A program made the translations under genes and the position numbers. Source: Artemia franciscana (taxonomy: Eukaryota > Arthropoda > Branchiopoda > Anostraca > Artemiidae). Taken from it: a stretch of 64,000 nucleotides of DNA. The notes under the pieces were generated by a model. The model was not told the DNA's origin, did not search any database, and was given only the letters and a program-made list of their open reading frames with translations. This document shows positions 1 to 11,439 of the stretch, piece after piece (within the stretch, counting starts at the first letter, position 1; the number at the start of each line of letters is the position of its first letter). The stretch lies in contig NC_088871.1 of NCBI RefSeq assembly GCF_032884065.1, positions 13,244,393-13,308,392 on the forward strand, in the 5' to 3' direction.

Positions 1-220
1 CCGACGCACTGGCCATGATACCACTCGTCACAACTGTCGCAGCAAACCATAAATCGATTGTTATGTGACGTCTGGCAAATACACCACAGCTTATTTGGAT
101 CGTCTTCACTTTCCCAATGCGCCTCACTTTCATCATTTCCTTCAAGATTCTTATTTTTTTCTTCCCCCTTCTTTATTTTGCCTTTTAGACGATCTTTTTG
201 ATCGGATTTCATAGCTTCTG
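1..220 (-). CDS. PHD-finger exon of a DIDO/PHF3-like gene (partial, cut by window edge)
   Basis: The minus strand reads openly from a splice acceptor (pyrimidine tract then CAG, exon begins at 220) to the window edge. A lysine- and acid-rich stretch of about 50 residues leads into a PHD zinc finger: LWCICQTSHNNRFMVCCDSC followed by DEWYHGQCVG. The visible Cys/His ligands (C-x-C, C-x2-C, H-x2-C) are all present. The DPNKLWCIC lead-in and HNNRFM..C core are hallmarks of the DIDO/PHF3 (Drosophila PPS) group, nuclear proteins whose PHD binds histone H3 tails and which also carry TFIIS-like and SPOC domains. Those later domains are not visible, because the gene continues left of the window. The acceptor phase (two bases, then GAA) matches the phase-1 donor of the exon at 14610-14780. 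Seen: finger and acceptor. Inferred: family and nuclear role. Confidence 0.8.
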
Positions 221-319
221 CTGAAAAATAAACAATAAACGGAAAAAACCAACAACAAAGTCACATGCACGGGCCTAATTTGCTATGAAGTAGTGGGTGG
301 GAAAACTTTAGTTGTGTTA

Positions 320-905
320 GTCCCCCTTCCTCCCCTGTCTTCCTTCTGAAATTCAGTTTCTTCAAAAACTTTGTCATTGGGCTTCAAACAGTGGGCCCAG
401 TCGCCCTCCAATCTATTTGCTCACTTAAAAACGGCACTAGAACTTTTAATTTCTGTTCGAATGCACCCTCTCCCTATCGTCGAAGACCATTTTTAAATGG
501 TCCTCGAAAAAACAAAATTTGAACAAAAAAAAACATCTTTGAAAAAAACAAAGTAAAACGTCCTCAGGCTAAAACTTTCCTCAGGCTATATGCACATTTT
601 TGCATATAAGAGCTCGAAACTTCTGCAGTAGGGGTATCTGGTACGCTGAATCTGATTGAGTTATTGTGTTACTTTTTGGGGGTGTTTCCCCTTATTTCAA
701 AAATCAGGCAAATTATTTCAGGCTCGTAACTTTTTATGGGTAAAACTAAACTTTATGAATCTTATATATTTGTAATCAACATAATAAGCTGATTCTTTTA
801 ATGTATCTATTGACATTAAAATCCCACTTTTAGAGTTTTGGCTACTATTTTGCCGAGTCGCTCCTTACTTACAGTTCATTACTACAAACTGTTTGATTAT
901 GTAAA
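320..905 (-). mobile_element. family H copy within the left inverted arm
   Basis: This reverse-orientation copy of the hairpin-ended family ends near 880-905 with a degenerate hairpin (AGTTCATTACTACAAACTG type) and a GTCGCTCCTTACT-like box. It is the mirror of 18179-18780, so it predates the inverted duplication. Confidence 0.65.
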
Positions 906-984
906 AAAAGGAAAAAATACATTTTCTAACTTCTGACCTGGCCACTTCGTTCAGAAAGAGTTGCCGTAGAAACTTCACAAGGAG

Positions 985-1830
985 CTAATTCGATTGAAAA
1001 TTGAATGTTCTGGTGTATTTTTGAGAGTCAAAAGTAATTGGAAGGCACTGCGTCACGCCCATCATATCTCTAGGCACATCTAATCAAAATTTACGATGTT
1101 CATTTTGTTCAACAAAATTCAGTAGTCCAGTAATTATGTTTTTGGGGATGATACCTTCCCCCTAAGCCTTTGCAGTAAATGCTATAAGCTGGACTAATTT
1201 CATATTGTTAGTATATAAGGTTTTTATGGAAAAAGATAATCATAGGAAATTTTTACAGGGCTCATTCATTTGAAAATCAAGAGATATAGTTCCCAAGAGT
1301 CAAAACTGATCGGAGGGTAGCTAACCCTCCCCATGTATTCTTTAACCCAAATGTATCTAAGAGAAATTTTGAAACAGCTATTTTATTCAAAATAGTCAAA
1401 AGATCATATAACAAGGTGCTCAGGGTTGAAAAACAACTCCTGCCGAAGGATTATAAGTTATGCTCTGGACCATATAAGGTTCTTATGGAAGGGGTGTTCG
1501 AATAAACTTTATAGAAGGCACATTTGATTGGAAATTTAAAGTTCTAGCTCCCTTTAGAGGGTCAAAACTGATGAAGGGTAGCTAGTGCCCCCACAAAGCA
1601 CTATTTCCCCTAAACGTATCTAATATAAAATTCAAGAATGCTGTTAAAAATAGTTCAAAAACATATAAAATTTCTTCAGAGTTGATACCCCCCTACCCAG
1701 AGCCCAGGGGCAAAGATTATAAGTTACACCCTGAGGATATAAACTTTGGATGGGGCTAATGTGATTAGAAAATCTGGGAGTTGTAGTTCCCATTCTAATA
1801 ATAAAAAATGAATGAGCCCCCTTTTCCCCC
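985..1830. repeat. diverged tandem units of about 260-280 bp
   Basis: A motif of the form 'CATTTGATTGGAAAT...GAGTCAAAACTGAT.GAGGGTAGCTA' recurs near 985, 1262, 1521 and 1745, giving a degenerate tandem array of about four units. The same unit type reappears, mostly inverted, near 29350-29760 and in traces at 42880-43110 and 63420-63780. No coding potential is recognisable, and the short ORFs here look accidental. Confidence 0.5.
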
Positions 1831-2098
1831 TTGTTTATCATACTGAGGTATACTCATCTTTCATCTACAGTAGAAAATTGAACAAAATATTCATTAATTT
1901 ACCTTTTTTCTTATCAACAGTTGATTCATGATGCCAATTCAAACAAAACAACAGCAAAATAAGCAAAGTTTCCAAATAGCTCAGAGCAATATCCCGGCAT
2001 CACTTGGGGGTGGGGCATTCTTCAGCGGAGCAGCTATTATATTTAGAAAGATTGTTGAATGGGGAATCAAACGGTATTTCTCTTTTGTTATCATAGTA

Positions 2099-3810
2099 CT
2101 TAATCAAACAGTTCGTGGTAACGAACTGTAGTAAGGAGCGACCCGGCTCAATAGTAACCAAAACTCTAAAAAATGGAATTTTGATACCAATACCTACATC
2201 AAAAGAATCGCATTTTAATACTGATTTTAAATATATAAGTTTCATCAAGTTTAGTCTTACCCATCAAATGTTACGAGCCTGAGAAAATTTTCCTTGTTTT
2301 GGAAAATAGGGGAAACACACGTTAAAAGTCATATTATCTTAACGAAAATCATACCATCGTATTCAGTGTATCAGAGAACCCTACTGTAGGAGTTCCTATC
2401 TACAAAAATGTGGAGTTTTTTTATTTTTAAGACCGATCACGGGTGCGTGTTTGTTTGTTTTTGTTTTTTTCCCCAGAGGTAATCATATCGACCAAGTGGT
2501 TCTAGAGTGTCGCGAGAGGGCTCATTCTAACGCAAATTAAAAGTTCTAGTGCCCTTTTTAAGTGATCCTAAAAATTGGAGGGCACCTAGGCCCCCTTCCA
2601 CGCTCATTTTTTTCACAAAATCAATGGATAAAACTTTGAGATAACCATTCTGTTCAGCAGAGACGAAAAACATAATAATTATGTCCTTGGGCTAACTTAC
2701 TCCCCCATAGTCCCCGAAGGAGGGGATACTAGTTAAAAACTTTAACCAGTGTTTACATACAGTAATGGTTATTGGAAGTGTACAGACATTTTCAGGGGGA
2801 TTTTTAGGTTTGGCGGGGGGGGTGAGGTGAGGGGTCTACGTGGGAAGATCTTTCCTTGGAGGAATATGTCATGGGAGAAGATAAATTCTGTGAATAAGGC
2901 GAAGGATTTTCTTGTATTATTTAAAAAAAGGAAAAAATAAATATGAAAAGTTTTTTCAGCTGAAAGTAAGAACCAGCAATAAAACTTAAAACGAACAGAG
3001 ATTATTACGCATAAGGGGGGGGGGGAGAAAATTTCCATGAAGGGAGCGCAGGATTCATAAGCATTATTAAAAAAAAAAACAATGAAAAAATAATTATGAA
3101 AAAGTTTTTTTTCATCTGGAAGTGAGGAGCAGCATTAAAACGAACCGAAATTATTACCCATATGAGGGGCTCACCTCTTCCTAATACCTCGCTCTTTACG
3201 CTAAAGTATTTTTAGTAATGTCAACTATTTATTCTACGGCTTTTGTGATTCAGGGGTCATTCTTAATGAATTGGGACAAAATTTAAGATTTAGTGTAAAG
3301 AGAGAGGTACTGACGAGGGGGCGAACCCTCTCATATATGTAATAAAAACATGAGAATAAAAGGTTCTTTACGTAAGCTAATTTATAAGTTATGTATATCT
3401 TTTACTAATAAAAAGATTCGTAAAAAATTAAAAGTTCTAGTTGCCCTTTTAATTAACCGAAAAATTGGAGGGCAACAAGGCTTCCTCCTCTGCTCTTTTT
3501 TCTCAAAATCATTCAATCAAAATTATGAGAAAGCAATTTAGGCAAAAAAAAAAGCAAATTTCGTTTTAATTATTCCTCTGCGGAGAGCCAAAATCAAAAC
3601 ATGCATTGATTCAAAAACGTTCCGAAATTAAATTTGAAAAAAAACAAGTGTTTTCAACTGAAAGTAAAGAGCGACATTAAAACTTAAAATGAACAGTAAT
3701 TACTAACTATATGAAAAGGGCTGCTTCCTCATCAACGCCCCGCTCTTTACGCTAAAGTTTTTTACTGTTTTAAAAAGAAGAGTTGAGAGAAAGAGTCAAA
3801 CTTTAGTTGT
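2099..3810 (+). mobile_element. family H, long copy (hairpin end at left)
   Basis: The copy begins TCAAACAGTTCGTGGTAACG, where ACAGTTCGT and ACGAACTGT (2108-2116 and 2121-2129) form a 9-bp stem with a 4-base loop, followed directly by AGTAAGGAGCGAC. It runs through characteristic blocks (GTTACGAGCCTGAGAAAAT; GGAGGGCACCTAGGCCCCC) to a foldback-type end with AACTGAAAGTAAAGAGCGAC and CTCTTTACGCTAAAG near 3655-3760. No coding frame survives and none is conserved between copies. The family is probably non-autonomous; its superfamily is not recognised. Confidence 0.75.
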
Positions 3811-4319
3811 TTTTTTTTAATTTAATCTTTTTTAAATTTTTATTGCTCTTTTTTGAATACTTTCAATTTTAAAACATTCGTCTTTGGTCAACCTAGGGTG
3901 TCAGACAGGACAAGTATATTCAAGACAGGATCCTATGCTGGCACGTACGCAGGGGGAGGGGCCTTCGGGCCCTTCCCCCCCAAAAAAAAATTTGTGAAAT
4001 GTGTAATTTCCTCATGGTTTCATGGGATTTCTGGCAAAATTAGGACATTTATTAAGAATCTAGATACATGTTTGAAGCCTTTTTTGGGGGATTTTACAGC
4101 ATGAAATTATCCAGTCAAGTCTTTGCCCAATTATTAACCCATTTTCTGTCTAACTTTTTACCCTCTTTGAAGTAATTAGCAATTGTACTGTTTTTTTTTT
4201 GATTTTTTTTTTGGAAAGAGAGCGTTTCCACAGCAAAATAGAATTATCCTTGGTCGTTTATCCCTCCCCCTTGTCAAGATAAAGTACAGCTTTTAATGGA
4301 TCAATTTTGGAAACTATCG
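3811..4319. other. unassigned spacer between families H and K
   Basis: AT-rich sequence with a G-rich/C-rich patch near 3950-3990 and an A/T homopolymer cluster near 4190-4215. I see no exon signature, RNA gene or repeat boundary that I can support. Confidence 0.5.
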
Positions 4320-6170
4320 TTTTTCATTAAAATCTACGTTTTTATGGCACTTGGTATTAACCAAGTGACCTATAGCAATCGCAAAATCTGTCTGTCAGTC
4401 TGTCGGTCCCGGTTTTGCTACTTTAGGCACTTCCAGGTAAGCTAGGACGATGAAATTTGGCAGGCGTATCAGGGACCGGACCATATTAAATTAGAAATAG
4501 TCGTTTTCCCAATTTGACCATCTGGGGGGAGTGGGGGCCCGTTAATTCGGAAAAAAAGAAGAAAAAATGAAGTATTTTTAACTTACGAACAGTTGATCAG
4601 ATCTTAATGAAATTTGATGTTTGGAAGGATATGGTGTTTCAGAGCTGTTGTTTTAAATCCCGACCGGATCTGGTGACATTGGGAGGAGTTGGGAGGGGGA
4701 AACCTAAAATCTTGGGAAACACTTAGAGTGGGAAAAATAAGCACAAGTCCTAGATACATGATTGACATAACCGGAACGGATCCGCTCTCTTTGGGGTAGT
4801 TGGGGGGGGGTTAATTCTGAAAAATTAGAAAAAATGAGGTATTTTTAACTTACGAACGGGGGATCAGATCTCAATGAAATTCGATATTTAGAAGGATATC
4901 GTGTCTCAAAGCTCTTATTTTAAATCCTGACTGGATCTGGTGACATTTGGAGGAATTTTTTTTGGGGGGGGACCTAAAATCATGGAAAACGCTTAGATTG
5001 GAGGGATCGGGATGAAACTTGATGGGGAAAATAATCAGAAGTCTTAGATGCGTGATTTACATAATTGGAACAGATACGCTCTATTGCGGGGGGGGGGGAT
5101 AATTCTGAAAAATTAGAAAAAATGACGTATTTTTAACTTACGAGGAGTGTTCGGATTTTCATGAAACTTCATATTTAGAAGGACCTCGTAACTCAGATCT
5201 CTTACTTTAAATCTCGACCAGATCCAGCGTCATTGGGGGGAGTGGCGGAAATCTTAGAAAATACTTAAAGCGGAGAGATCAGGATGAAACTGTATGGGAA
5301 GAATAAAGACCTGTCTAAGATACTTGACTGACATAACCCGACCAGATCTGCTCTCTTTGGTGGAGGGGGGGGGTAATTTGGAAAAATTAGGTATTTGTAA
5401 CTTACGAAAGGGTGACCAAATCTTAATGTAATTTGATATTTAGAAGGATCTTGTGCTCGAAAGCTCTAATTTTAAATTCCGACCAGATCCTGTGACATTG
5501 GGGGGAGTTGGAGGGGGAAACCGGAATTCTTGGAAAAGGTGAAAATTTGGGGATTTTTATCTTACGAATAGGTGATCTTAATGAAATTTGATATTTAGAA
5601 GGAATTCATGTCTCAGAGCTCTTATTTCAAATCCTGACCAGATCTTTTGACATTGGGGGAGTTGGAGTGAGAAATCTTGGAAAACACTTGGAGTGGAGGA
5701 ACCGGGATGAAGCTTGGTGGATAGAATAAGCAACTCTCCTTAATACGTGATTGACGTAACCGTAAAGATTCGCTCTCTTTGGGGGAGTTGTTCAGTGATT
5801 TGGAGAGTATGGTGCTTCTGGACATGTTAGGACGATGAAAATTGGTAGGCGTGTTAGGAAGCTGCACAAATTGACTTGATAAAGTCGTTTTTCCCCATTC
5901 GACCCTCTGGGGGGGCTAAAGGGAGAGGAAAATTAGAAAAAATGAGGTATTTATAACTTACGAGTGGGTGATCCGATCTTAATGAATGTTGATATTTAGA
6001 AGGACATCGTGACTCAGAGCTCTTATTTTAAATCCTGACCGGCATTTTTTTATTTTCCTTTTAAATCAATCTATTGATTCTAAGAATTTTGCTCGAGCTC
6101 ATACCATATGAGCTCTTGGCTCTTCTTGCCTCGTCATAAGTGCCATATGAGCTCTTGTTGCAATACAGTA
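4320..6170 (+). mobile_element. family K: hairpin-ended element with internal tandem units
   Basis: The left end carries CACTTGGT-ATTA-ACCAAGTG (4348-4367), an 8-bp stem with a 4-base loop. It is followed by GCAATCGCAAAATCTGTCTG and a single-copy block 'GCTAGGACGATGAAATTTGG'. Diverged units follow, each with 'GATCAGATCTTAATGAAATT', 'AAATCCCGACCGGATCTGGTGACATTGG' and a G-tract, repeating near 4595, 4862, 5155, 5415, 5570 and 5965. The right boundary block (about 6055-6170, GAGCTCATACCATATGAGCTC) is also the boundary of the inverted copy at 26528-28150. It is non-coding and of unknown superfamily. Confidence 0.7.
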
Positions 6171-6609
6171 ACAACCCCCCACAGCACCCATATTGCACTG
6201 TTAACCCTAAAATTTCCCTTTCAGTGGGATAATAGATTAAACACTGGTTGTAAATCACTATGAACATAACATGAGCCTAAAACGTACTTTTGAGGCTTCA
6301 GTCTTCTTCTCCCCATCCGCTACAATATTACAGATTAAAGTTAATCTGTATTTTCCAATATAGGTGCTTTTTGCATTACTAAATAAGAAATTGCTACTTT
6401 ATACCTGCTGTTTCGAAGGTTTTGCCCCCCCCCTCCCGGAAAAAAATTCCTGCATACGTGCCTGATCCTATTTAAGAACAATAAACTATTTAAGGTTCCG
6501 GATTGATATGGATAACCATTTGAGAAGCCAGAAAGATTTGAGAAGATACTACCGGATTTAAATAAGTAGAAAGTGTTGGACTTTCATTTAAGGTCATTGT
6601 TCAAATGGA

Positions 6610-7095
6610 CAACAAGCTGTTTAACCACATTTAAATTTGGTATGCTAAGGTAATTATTGACTGGGGGTATATTAAAAAAGGAGAATAGCATTAAACTGCT
6701 TTTGGATAGGCTTAGGTTGAGTTTAACTTTGTTAAGGTACTGCTTTAAGTATACCCAATACACTTATGCTTTGGAGGTTAAACAAGCTGTTTAACCACAT
6801 TTAAATTTGGTGTGCAAAGGTAATTATTGATTGGGGGTATATTAAAAAAAGGAGAACAGCATTAAACTGCTTTTGCATAGGCTTAGGTTGAGCTTAACTT
6901 TGTTAAGGTAATGCTTTAAGTATTCTCAGTATACTTATGCTTCGGAGGTTAAACAAGCTGTTTAACCACATTTAAATTTGGTGTGCAAAGGTAATTATTG
7001 ATTGGGGGTATATTAAAAAAAGGAGAACAGCATTGAACTGCTTTTGCATAGGCTTAGGTTGAGTTTAACTTTGTTAAGGTAATGCTTTAAGTAGT
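6610..7095. repeat. 170-171 bp tandem repeat, about 2.8 units
   Basis: The unit begins AACAAGCTGTTTAACCACAT at 6611, 6781 and 6952, with very high similarity between units (TTTAAATTTGG, ATTGATTGGGGGTATATTAAA, AGGCTTAGGTTGAG, CTTTGTTAAGGTAATGCTTTAAG). The third unit is cut at about 7095. The length is typical of nucleosome-sized satellite repeats. Confidence 0.9.
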
Positions 7096-7259
7096 TGATG
7101 AATGAGTCAGGTTTAGCGTCCAAAGTATTAGAAGTATATCATAGGTTAAGCAATATCAAATCATCCACAAATTTAAAAGCGTTGTCTTAACTTGATAAAA
7201 CATCATTAAAAACAATTAAAATTCTTAAGGACCTGATTTAGTCTCTAGGGTGCTCCATA

Positions 7260-8056
7260 GGAAATCGAGGAAAGACCTTATGAATCTCCTTTAGGGAGGA
7301 CTACACATTGCTCACAGCCAGACAAAAAATTAGCTACCATACGTAAAATCAAAATTTTTGGCATATAAAGCCCTTGAATTATCAATATCTGTCTGATGAT
7401 TCTAGCCGTCAAAAGCTTGGCCGGCCTAAAGCCACACTGATTTGGGTTGATTTTATCTTGAATATCGTCAAAAAGGAAACTGTAAATAAAACTTTAAAAA
7501 AATTTAGAGAAAATAGAGGTTTTTGATACTGATCTTAAGTCAGAGGGAACTTTTAGGGTCTTATTTTTCGGTACAGGTAATATAATAGCTCGTTCAAAGC
7601 GCAATGGAAAATACCATCTACAAAAAATTGGTTAAAAATAGCAGTTAGAGGTACACTTAAATACTGGGCATATTTCACAATCAATTTGGTAGGGATTTCA
7701 CCTGGGTATACTGACTTTTTTTGTGTCGAGATTTTCGAGTTTAAGTTGGGTCTGATCTATTTCAATCACAAGAATATCACTCACTGAACTGTTGGGCGGT
7801 ACGCTTCGGAGAGGCAGGTGTATTTTATAAATTGAAGCAAAATAATTATTTATGATATCTGCACTCACTGGGGCACCATTACTATCCAATGAGAAAAACT
7901 TTGATGAGATCTTTCCCGTGAGATCTTGGATAGTTTTTTGGAGTTTCTTAGGGTTAGAATACAATAACTTATTTAGCACATGAGTACCATGCTCCTTTCT
8001 TACTTTACGGATTTCGCTACCAACAATGTCTCGAAGTTTCGTTCATTTATTAGGCA

Positions 8057-8089
<33 letters not shown>

Positions 8090-9508
8090 CTATGGTTTGC
8101 AGTTAGATTTTCGAGTAACTTTTCTCATTTGAAATGCGTTCCAGTATGACTGGAAAAGTTCTACTGAAAATTTAGAAGCCATTTCATTACCATTGGTAAG
8201 ACATAGGATATTAGCCCAAGATTTGAAGCTAAGTTTTGCTTTGAGATAGGGAGCCTTCTCGTCATAGATTGCTACATGCCCCAACTGAAGAGGCTGTTTT
8301 GGGGGCACAATAGTAATCTTCATCGTTGGTAAAAATCAAATCTAGGGTTTTATAACTGCATGTAGGCGACTTGACCACTTGATCAAAGCTAAGAGCAGAG
8401 CTAAGCCACTTTTGGTGTAGTTCATTAAAATCACTACGTAATGTAATTGCAGCATAAGGGTACTTGCAGCGAATTATGTCAATATCTTCGGGGTAATTGC
8501 GGATATGCCGTCGGCTTCTTCTTAAATCCACTAAGAAGAGGATACTTCATTTGGGAGGTTTTTGGGTCTGGTCAAGAGCCATAGAACACTGGATTAGCAG
8601 TTGTTCTCTATTTCAGATAATGAAAGAATCAGATTCGGGACAGTAGACCAACAAAAAAGCCATACCTCCACCATGAGATAGAGGGATAACATTTTTGTCA
8701 AATCTGGACTTAAAATGAGAGTCATAATTAGGAATAGAGCAAAAATCTTCAATGGTAGGCCCTTTTTTTGGTAAGAAAAGTAATACTAATCTGATTTTTG
8801 TCAAGAATAGTTCGTCCATTTTATTTACCAATGACCTTACATTCGCCAGAGGGATTCTAGGAAATGAGTAGGAGGAGAAGCGATGTGTCATACCAGGGTT
8901 TCTTGATTTCCTATTGGATACTTGTTGCAGATTCTTGTGTTCATTTGATACAAATAACAGGACTGATAACATGGAATGATTTGGCAATTGAATTGAGATG
9001 GAGCTGGAGCGTAACATGGAGGTCTTCTGAATGGGTTTGTTTGGTGCCATTGACAATTCATATTCATGTTGCTTTTTAGGTCTGTTGGGAACAGTGGGCT
9101 GGTCTGGTAAGCTTCGTTTTCGACTGACCAATGTTCATAGTGATAATACTCGGGAGAGAGTTTGACAGTTGACGAGAATTCTTTCGGGTATTGGACAAGT
9201 TTTTTGAATGCGCCATAGCAATGATTCAAATGAATCCGACCACAACCAAAGCAACGACCACTTCCAAACTTAGTAATAACTTTCTGGTGTAATAGTTGGG
9301 AGTCAGAAACCTTACATTCACCCTCAATATTATAATTTTTGGAAACATGCAGATATTTTTCTTTTTTGCCAATAGCATTCCACACATATTTGCATATACC
9401 CTTATCTGTAGTCAATTCATGATTGTTTATCTTAATAGTCATGACATTTAATTCGCATTCATTAGCATTTGATTTTGTGTTATCTAGGTCAGATAAACTC
9501 TTAATCAT
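7260..9508 (-). pseudogene. decayed non-LTR retrotransposon: zinc-knuckle ORF, endonuclease and N-terminal reverse transcriptase
   Basis: Read on the minus strand, the segment gives consecutive pieces of a CR1/Jockey-like element. At 8888-9508 an ORF has a Cys/His cluster (CFGCGRIHLNHC). At 8613-8860 comes the start of an AP-endonuclease (LANVRSLVNKMDEL). At 8262-8531 is the endonuclease C-terminal part (SDFNELHQKW and LDLIFTN). At 7698-7979 is the linker (NNYFASIY) leading into RT. After 7690 RT-like text continues (PTKLIVKYAQYLSVPLTAIF; QCGFRPAKLLTARI). The pieces lie in different frames with stops between them, so the copy is dead. A 39-T tract (8059-8097) interrupts it, and downstream RT motifs are absent, so it is also truncated. 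Its 5' part probably continues at 10600-10980, beyond a nested family H copy. Confidence 0.85.
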
Positions 9509-9699
9509 GTTACCACCTAGGTAACTGAACTTTTTTAAAAATACAAACTTGTTTCATCTCCCCTTTGTTACAGAAAACATTTAAATATTTTTTGAGATGA
9601 GATTTATTAATAATTATTTCTGATTTTGATCCTAATTAACATCAAATGACTTTGGAGGGATTTCACTTAGACTTGACCTTAGGTCTGTGATTGCAGATT

Positions 9700-10480
9700 A
9701 GATACAAAAAAAGAGTTTTTTCAACTGAAAATAAGGAGCGATATTAAAACTTAACACAAACGGAAATTATTCCGTATGTGAAAGTGGTTGTCCCGTCCTC
9801 AATAGCCCCCTTTTTTACACTAAAGTTTGACTCTTTCTCACAACTCTACTTTTTAAAACAATAAAAAAACACTTTAGCGTAAAGAGCGTGGCGTGGAGGG
9901 ACAATCCCTTTCATATACGGAATAATTTCTGTTCGCTCTAAGTTTTATGTCGCTCATTACTTTCAGTCGAAAAAAAAAGTTGTTTTTGTATTTAATTTCT
10001 GAACGCTATTGAATGAATGGTTGTTTTAATTTCTTTTAGAATAAGCCCTCTCGTGACATTCTGCGACCACTGAGTCCATGAAAAAACAAAAAACAAAACC
10101 ACGCATCCCTGATCTGTCTTCTGGCAAAAAATACAAAATTCTACATTCTTGTAGATAGGAGCATGAAACTTCTACAGTAGGGTTCACTGATACGCTGAAT
10201 CTGATGGTGTGATCTTCGTTAAGATTCTACATTATTTAGGGAGAATTTCCCCCTATTTTCTAAAATAAGGCAAATTTTCTTAGGTTTGTAACTTTTTAAT
10301 GGTAAAACCAAGCTTGATGAAATTTACATCATCAGCTTAAAAATTTGAAATAATATCAGCATAAAAATTTGATTCCTTTGAAGTAACTATTGGCAACAAA
10401 ATTCCGCTTTTTTAGAGCTTCGATTACAATTGAGCCGGGTCGCTCCTTACTACAGTTCTTTATCATGAATTGTTTGATAT
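9700..10480 (-). mobile_element. family H copy nested in the 7.3-11 kb retrotransposon
   Basis: The left part is a foldback: CAACTGAAAATAAGGAGCGA near 9721 pairs with CGCTCATTACTTTCAGTCGA near 9952, around a loop containing GACTCTTTCTCACAACTCTAC. The right end is GAGCCGGGTCGCTCCTTACT then a degenerate terminal hairpin near 10454-10475. Retrotransposon coding remnants lie on both sides in the same orientation, which suggests insertion into that element. Confidence 0.75.
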
Positions 10481-10599
10481 TTCCTTGCTTAATAATTCCA
10501 ATTTATCTCTCATTGATACAAGGGAAAGGAGTGAGAAGTCCGATAGGGTGGTTGGAAAATAAGTGTTACAAGTAGAAGTTTCTGTCTAGCAGAAGGGAC

Positions 10600-10980
10600 T
10601 AGATTTGTTGACTTCGAGGTGATCGTTAATACTAGGAAGGTTCGGAGCTTGGGGGGGGGGGTGATCAGATTTCCATCATGGTGTTCGCCAGTTCATTACC
10701 TGATAGAAGACGTGGAGGAGTAATTTGGGGAGGCTGGGGCAGACTGGGAAAAGTATCAGCAAAAACAATAATCTTTATTGAACTATCCTTGTTTAAACTA
10801 TCTTTTTTCGCGGAAACATCTAGGCACAGCCGACTTTTGGTCCATCTGGAAAGTTTAATTCCGGCACACTGTTCGTGGAAGTACGATGTACAGTCACTAC
10901 ATATTCAACAGTTTAAAGTTGCCCTGCAACGACATTCGGGGCACACTCTCCTAGTCATTCTCGTGTTTTGGATAAAATGA
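10600..10980 (-). pseudogene. PHD-type zinc finger of a retrotransposon ORF1 (fragment)
   Basis: On the minus strand, from about 10975, the translation gives RRVCPECRCRATLNC, a stop, then ICSDCTSYFHEQCAGIKLSR. The C-x2-C, C-x2-C and FHEQC spacing is that of a PHD-like finger, and the 'CAGI' ending is typical of ORF1 proteins of CR1/Jockey-like retrotransposons rather than host chromatin proteins. One in-frame stop interrupts the finger. The fragment lies upstream of, and in the same orientation as, the 7260-9508 copy, so it is likely that element's 5' region. Confidence 0.6.
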
Positions 10981-11231
10981 CTTGAGAAATGACATTATTA
11001 GGAAAGGGTTTAATAAATCACTTCAGGTCATAAAGATATGTATTGTACAAACTCTGAATCAACTCTCTCAATATAGAAAGGCACAAGTCATGGTTTCAGG
11101 AGTAATTTTCTTTTCATTGATTCATTGACTTTGGAAAATTTCAATTTAATACTACAACTACTTCTTCAACGACAAAAAAAAATACTACTTCTATTGCAAT
11201 TACTTGAAAGACTAGTAGCATTAAGATAAAA

Positions 11232-11330
11232 ATGTCATATATGAGCATATACGTATATATGCATATACATATGTATGTATATATGCGTATATATGTATAT
11301 ACGTATAACATATATAAACACATGAACATA
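11232..11330. repeat. ATATGTATAT-type microsatellite
   Basis: Alternating purine-pyrimidine stretch of ATAT/GTAT/CGTAT steps. The two opposed ORFs over it are compositional artefacts. Confidence 0.85.
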
Positions 11331-11439
11331 TATGTTATCAAGGATTCTTTAATTTTGAAAAGAAACTGTAGAATTAAACGGATAGCCGAGAGAAAACTGG
11401 TTGACATTAACTTGAACTTTCCTTAACTCATATCAGAAA

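Larger units (their letters stand above)
1..1290. repeat. left arm of a 1.3-kb inverted duplication
   Basis: Positions 1-1290 are a close reverse complement of 17783-19093. The match covers the PHD exon, its upstream intron, a hairpin-ended family H copy (roughly 320-905) and sequence up to a point inside a diverged repeat. Differences are scattered substitutions and small indels. The right arm contains a 15-base insertion and a 1-base deletion inside the exon relative to this arm. The left limit may lie outside the window. Confidence 0.88.

Noticed and set aside
3853..4104. 83-residue plus-strand ORF with Gly/Pro-rich centre
   Set aside because: Low-complexity G and C tracts at a repeat boundary; no recognisable motif.
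6630..7095. Possible CRISPR-like array
   Set aside because: 170-bp units without short repeats and unique spacers; an ordinary tandem repeat in a eukaryotic genome.
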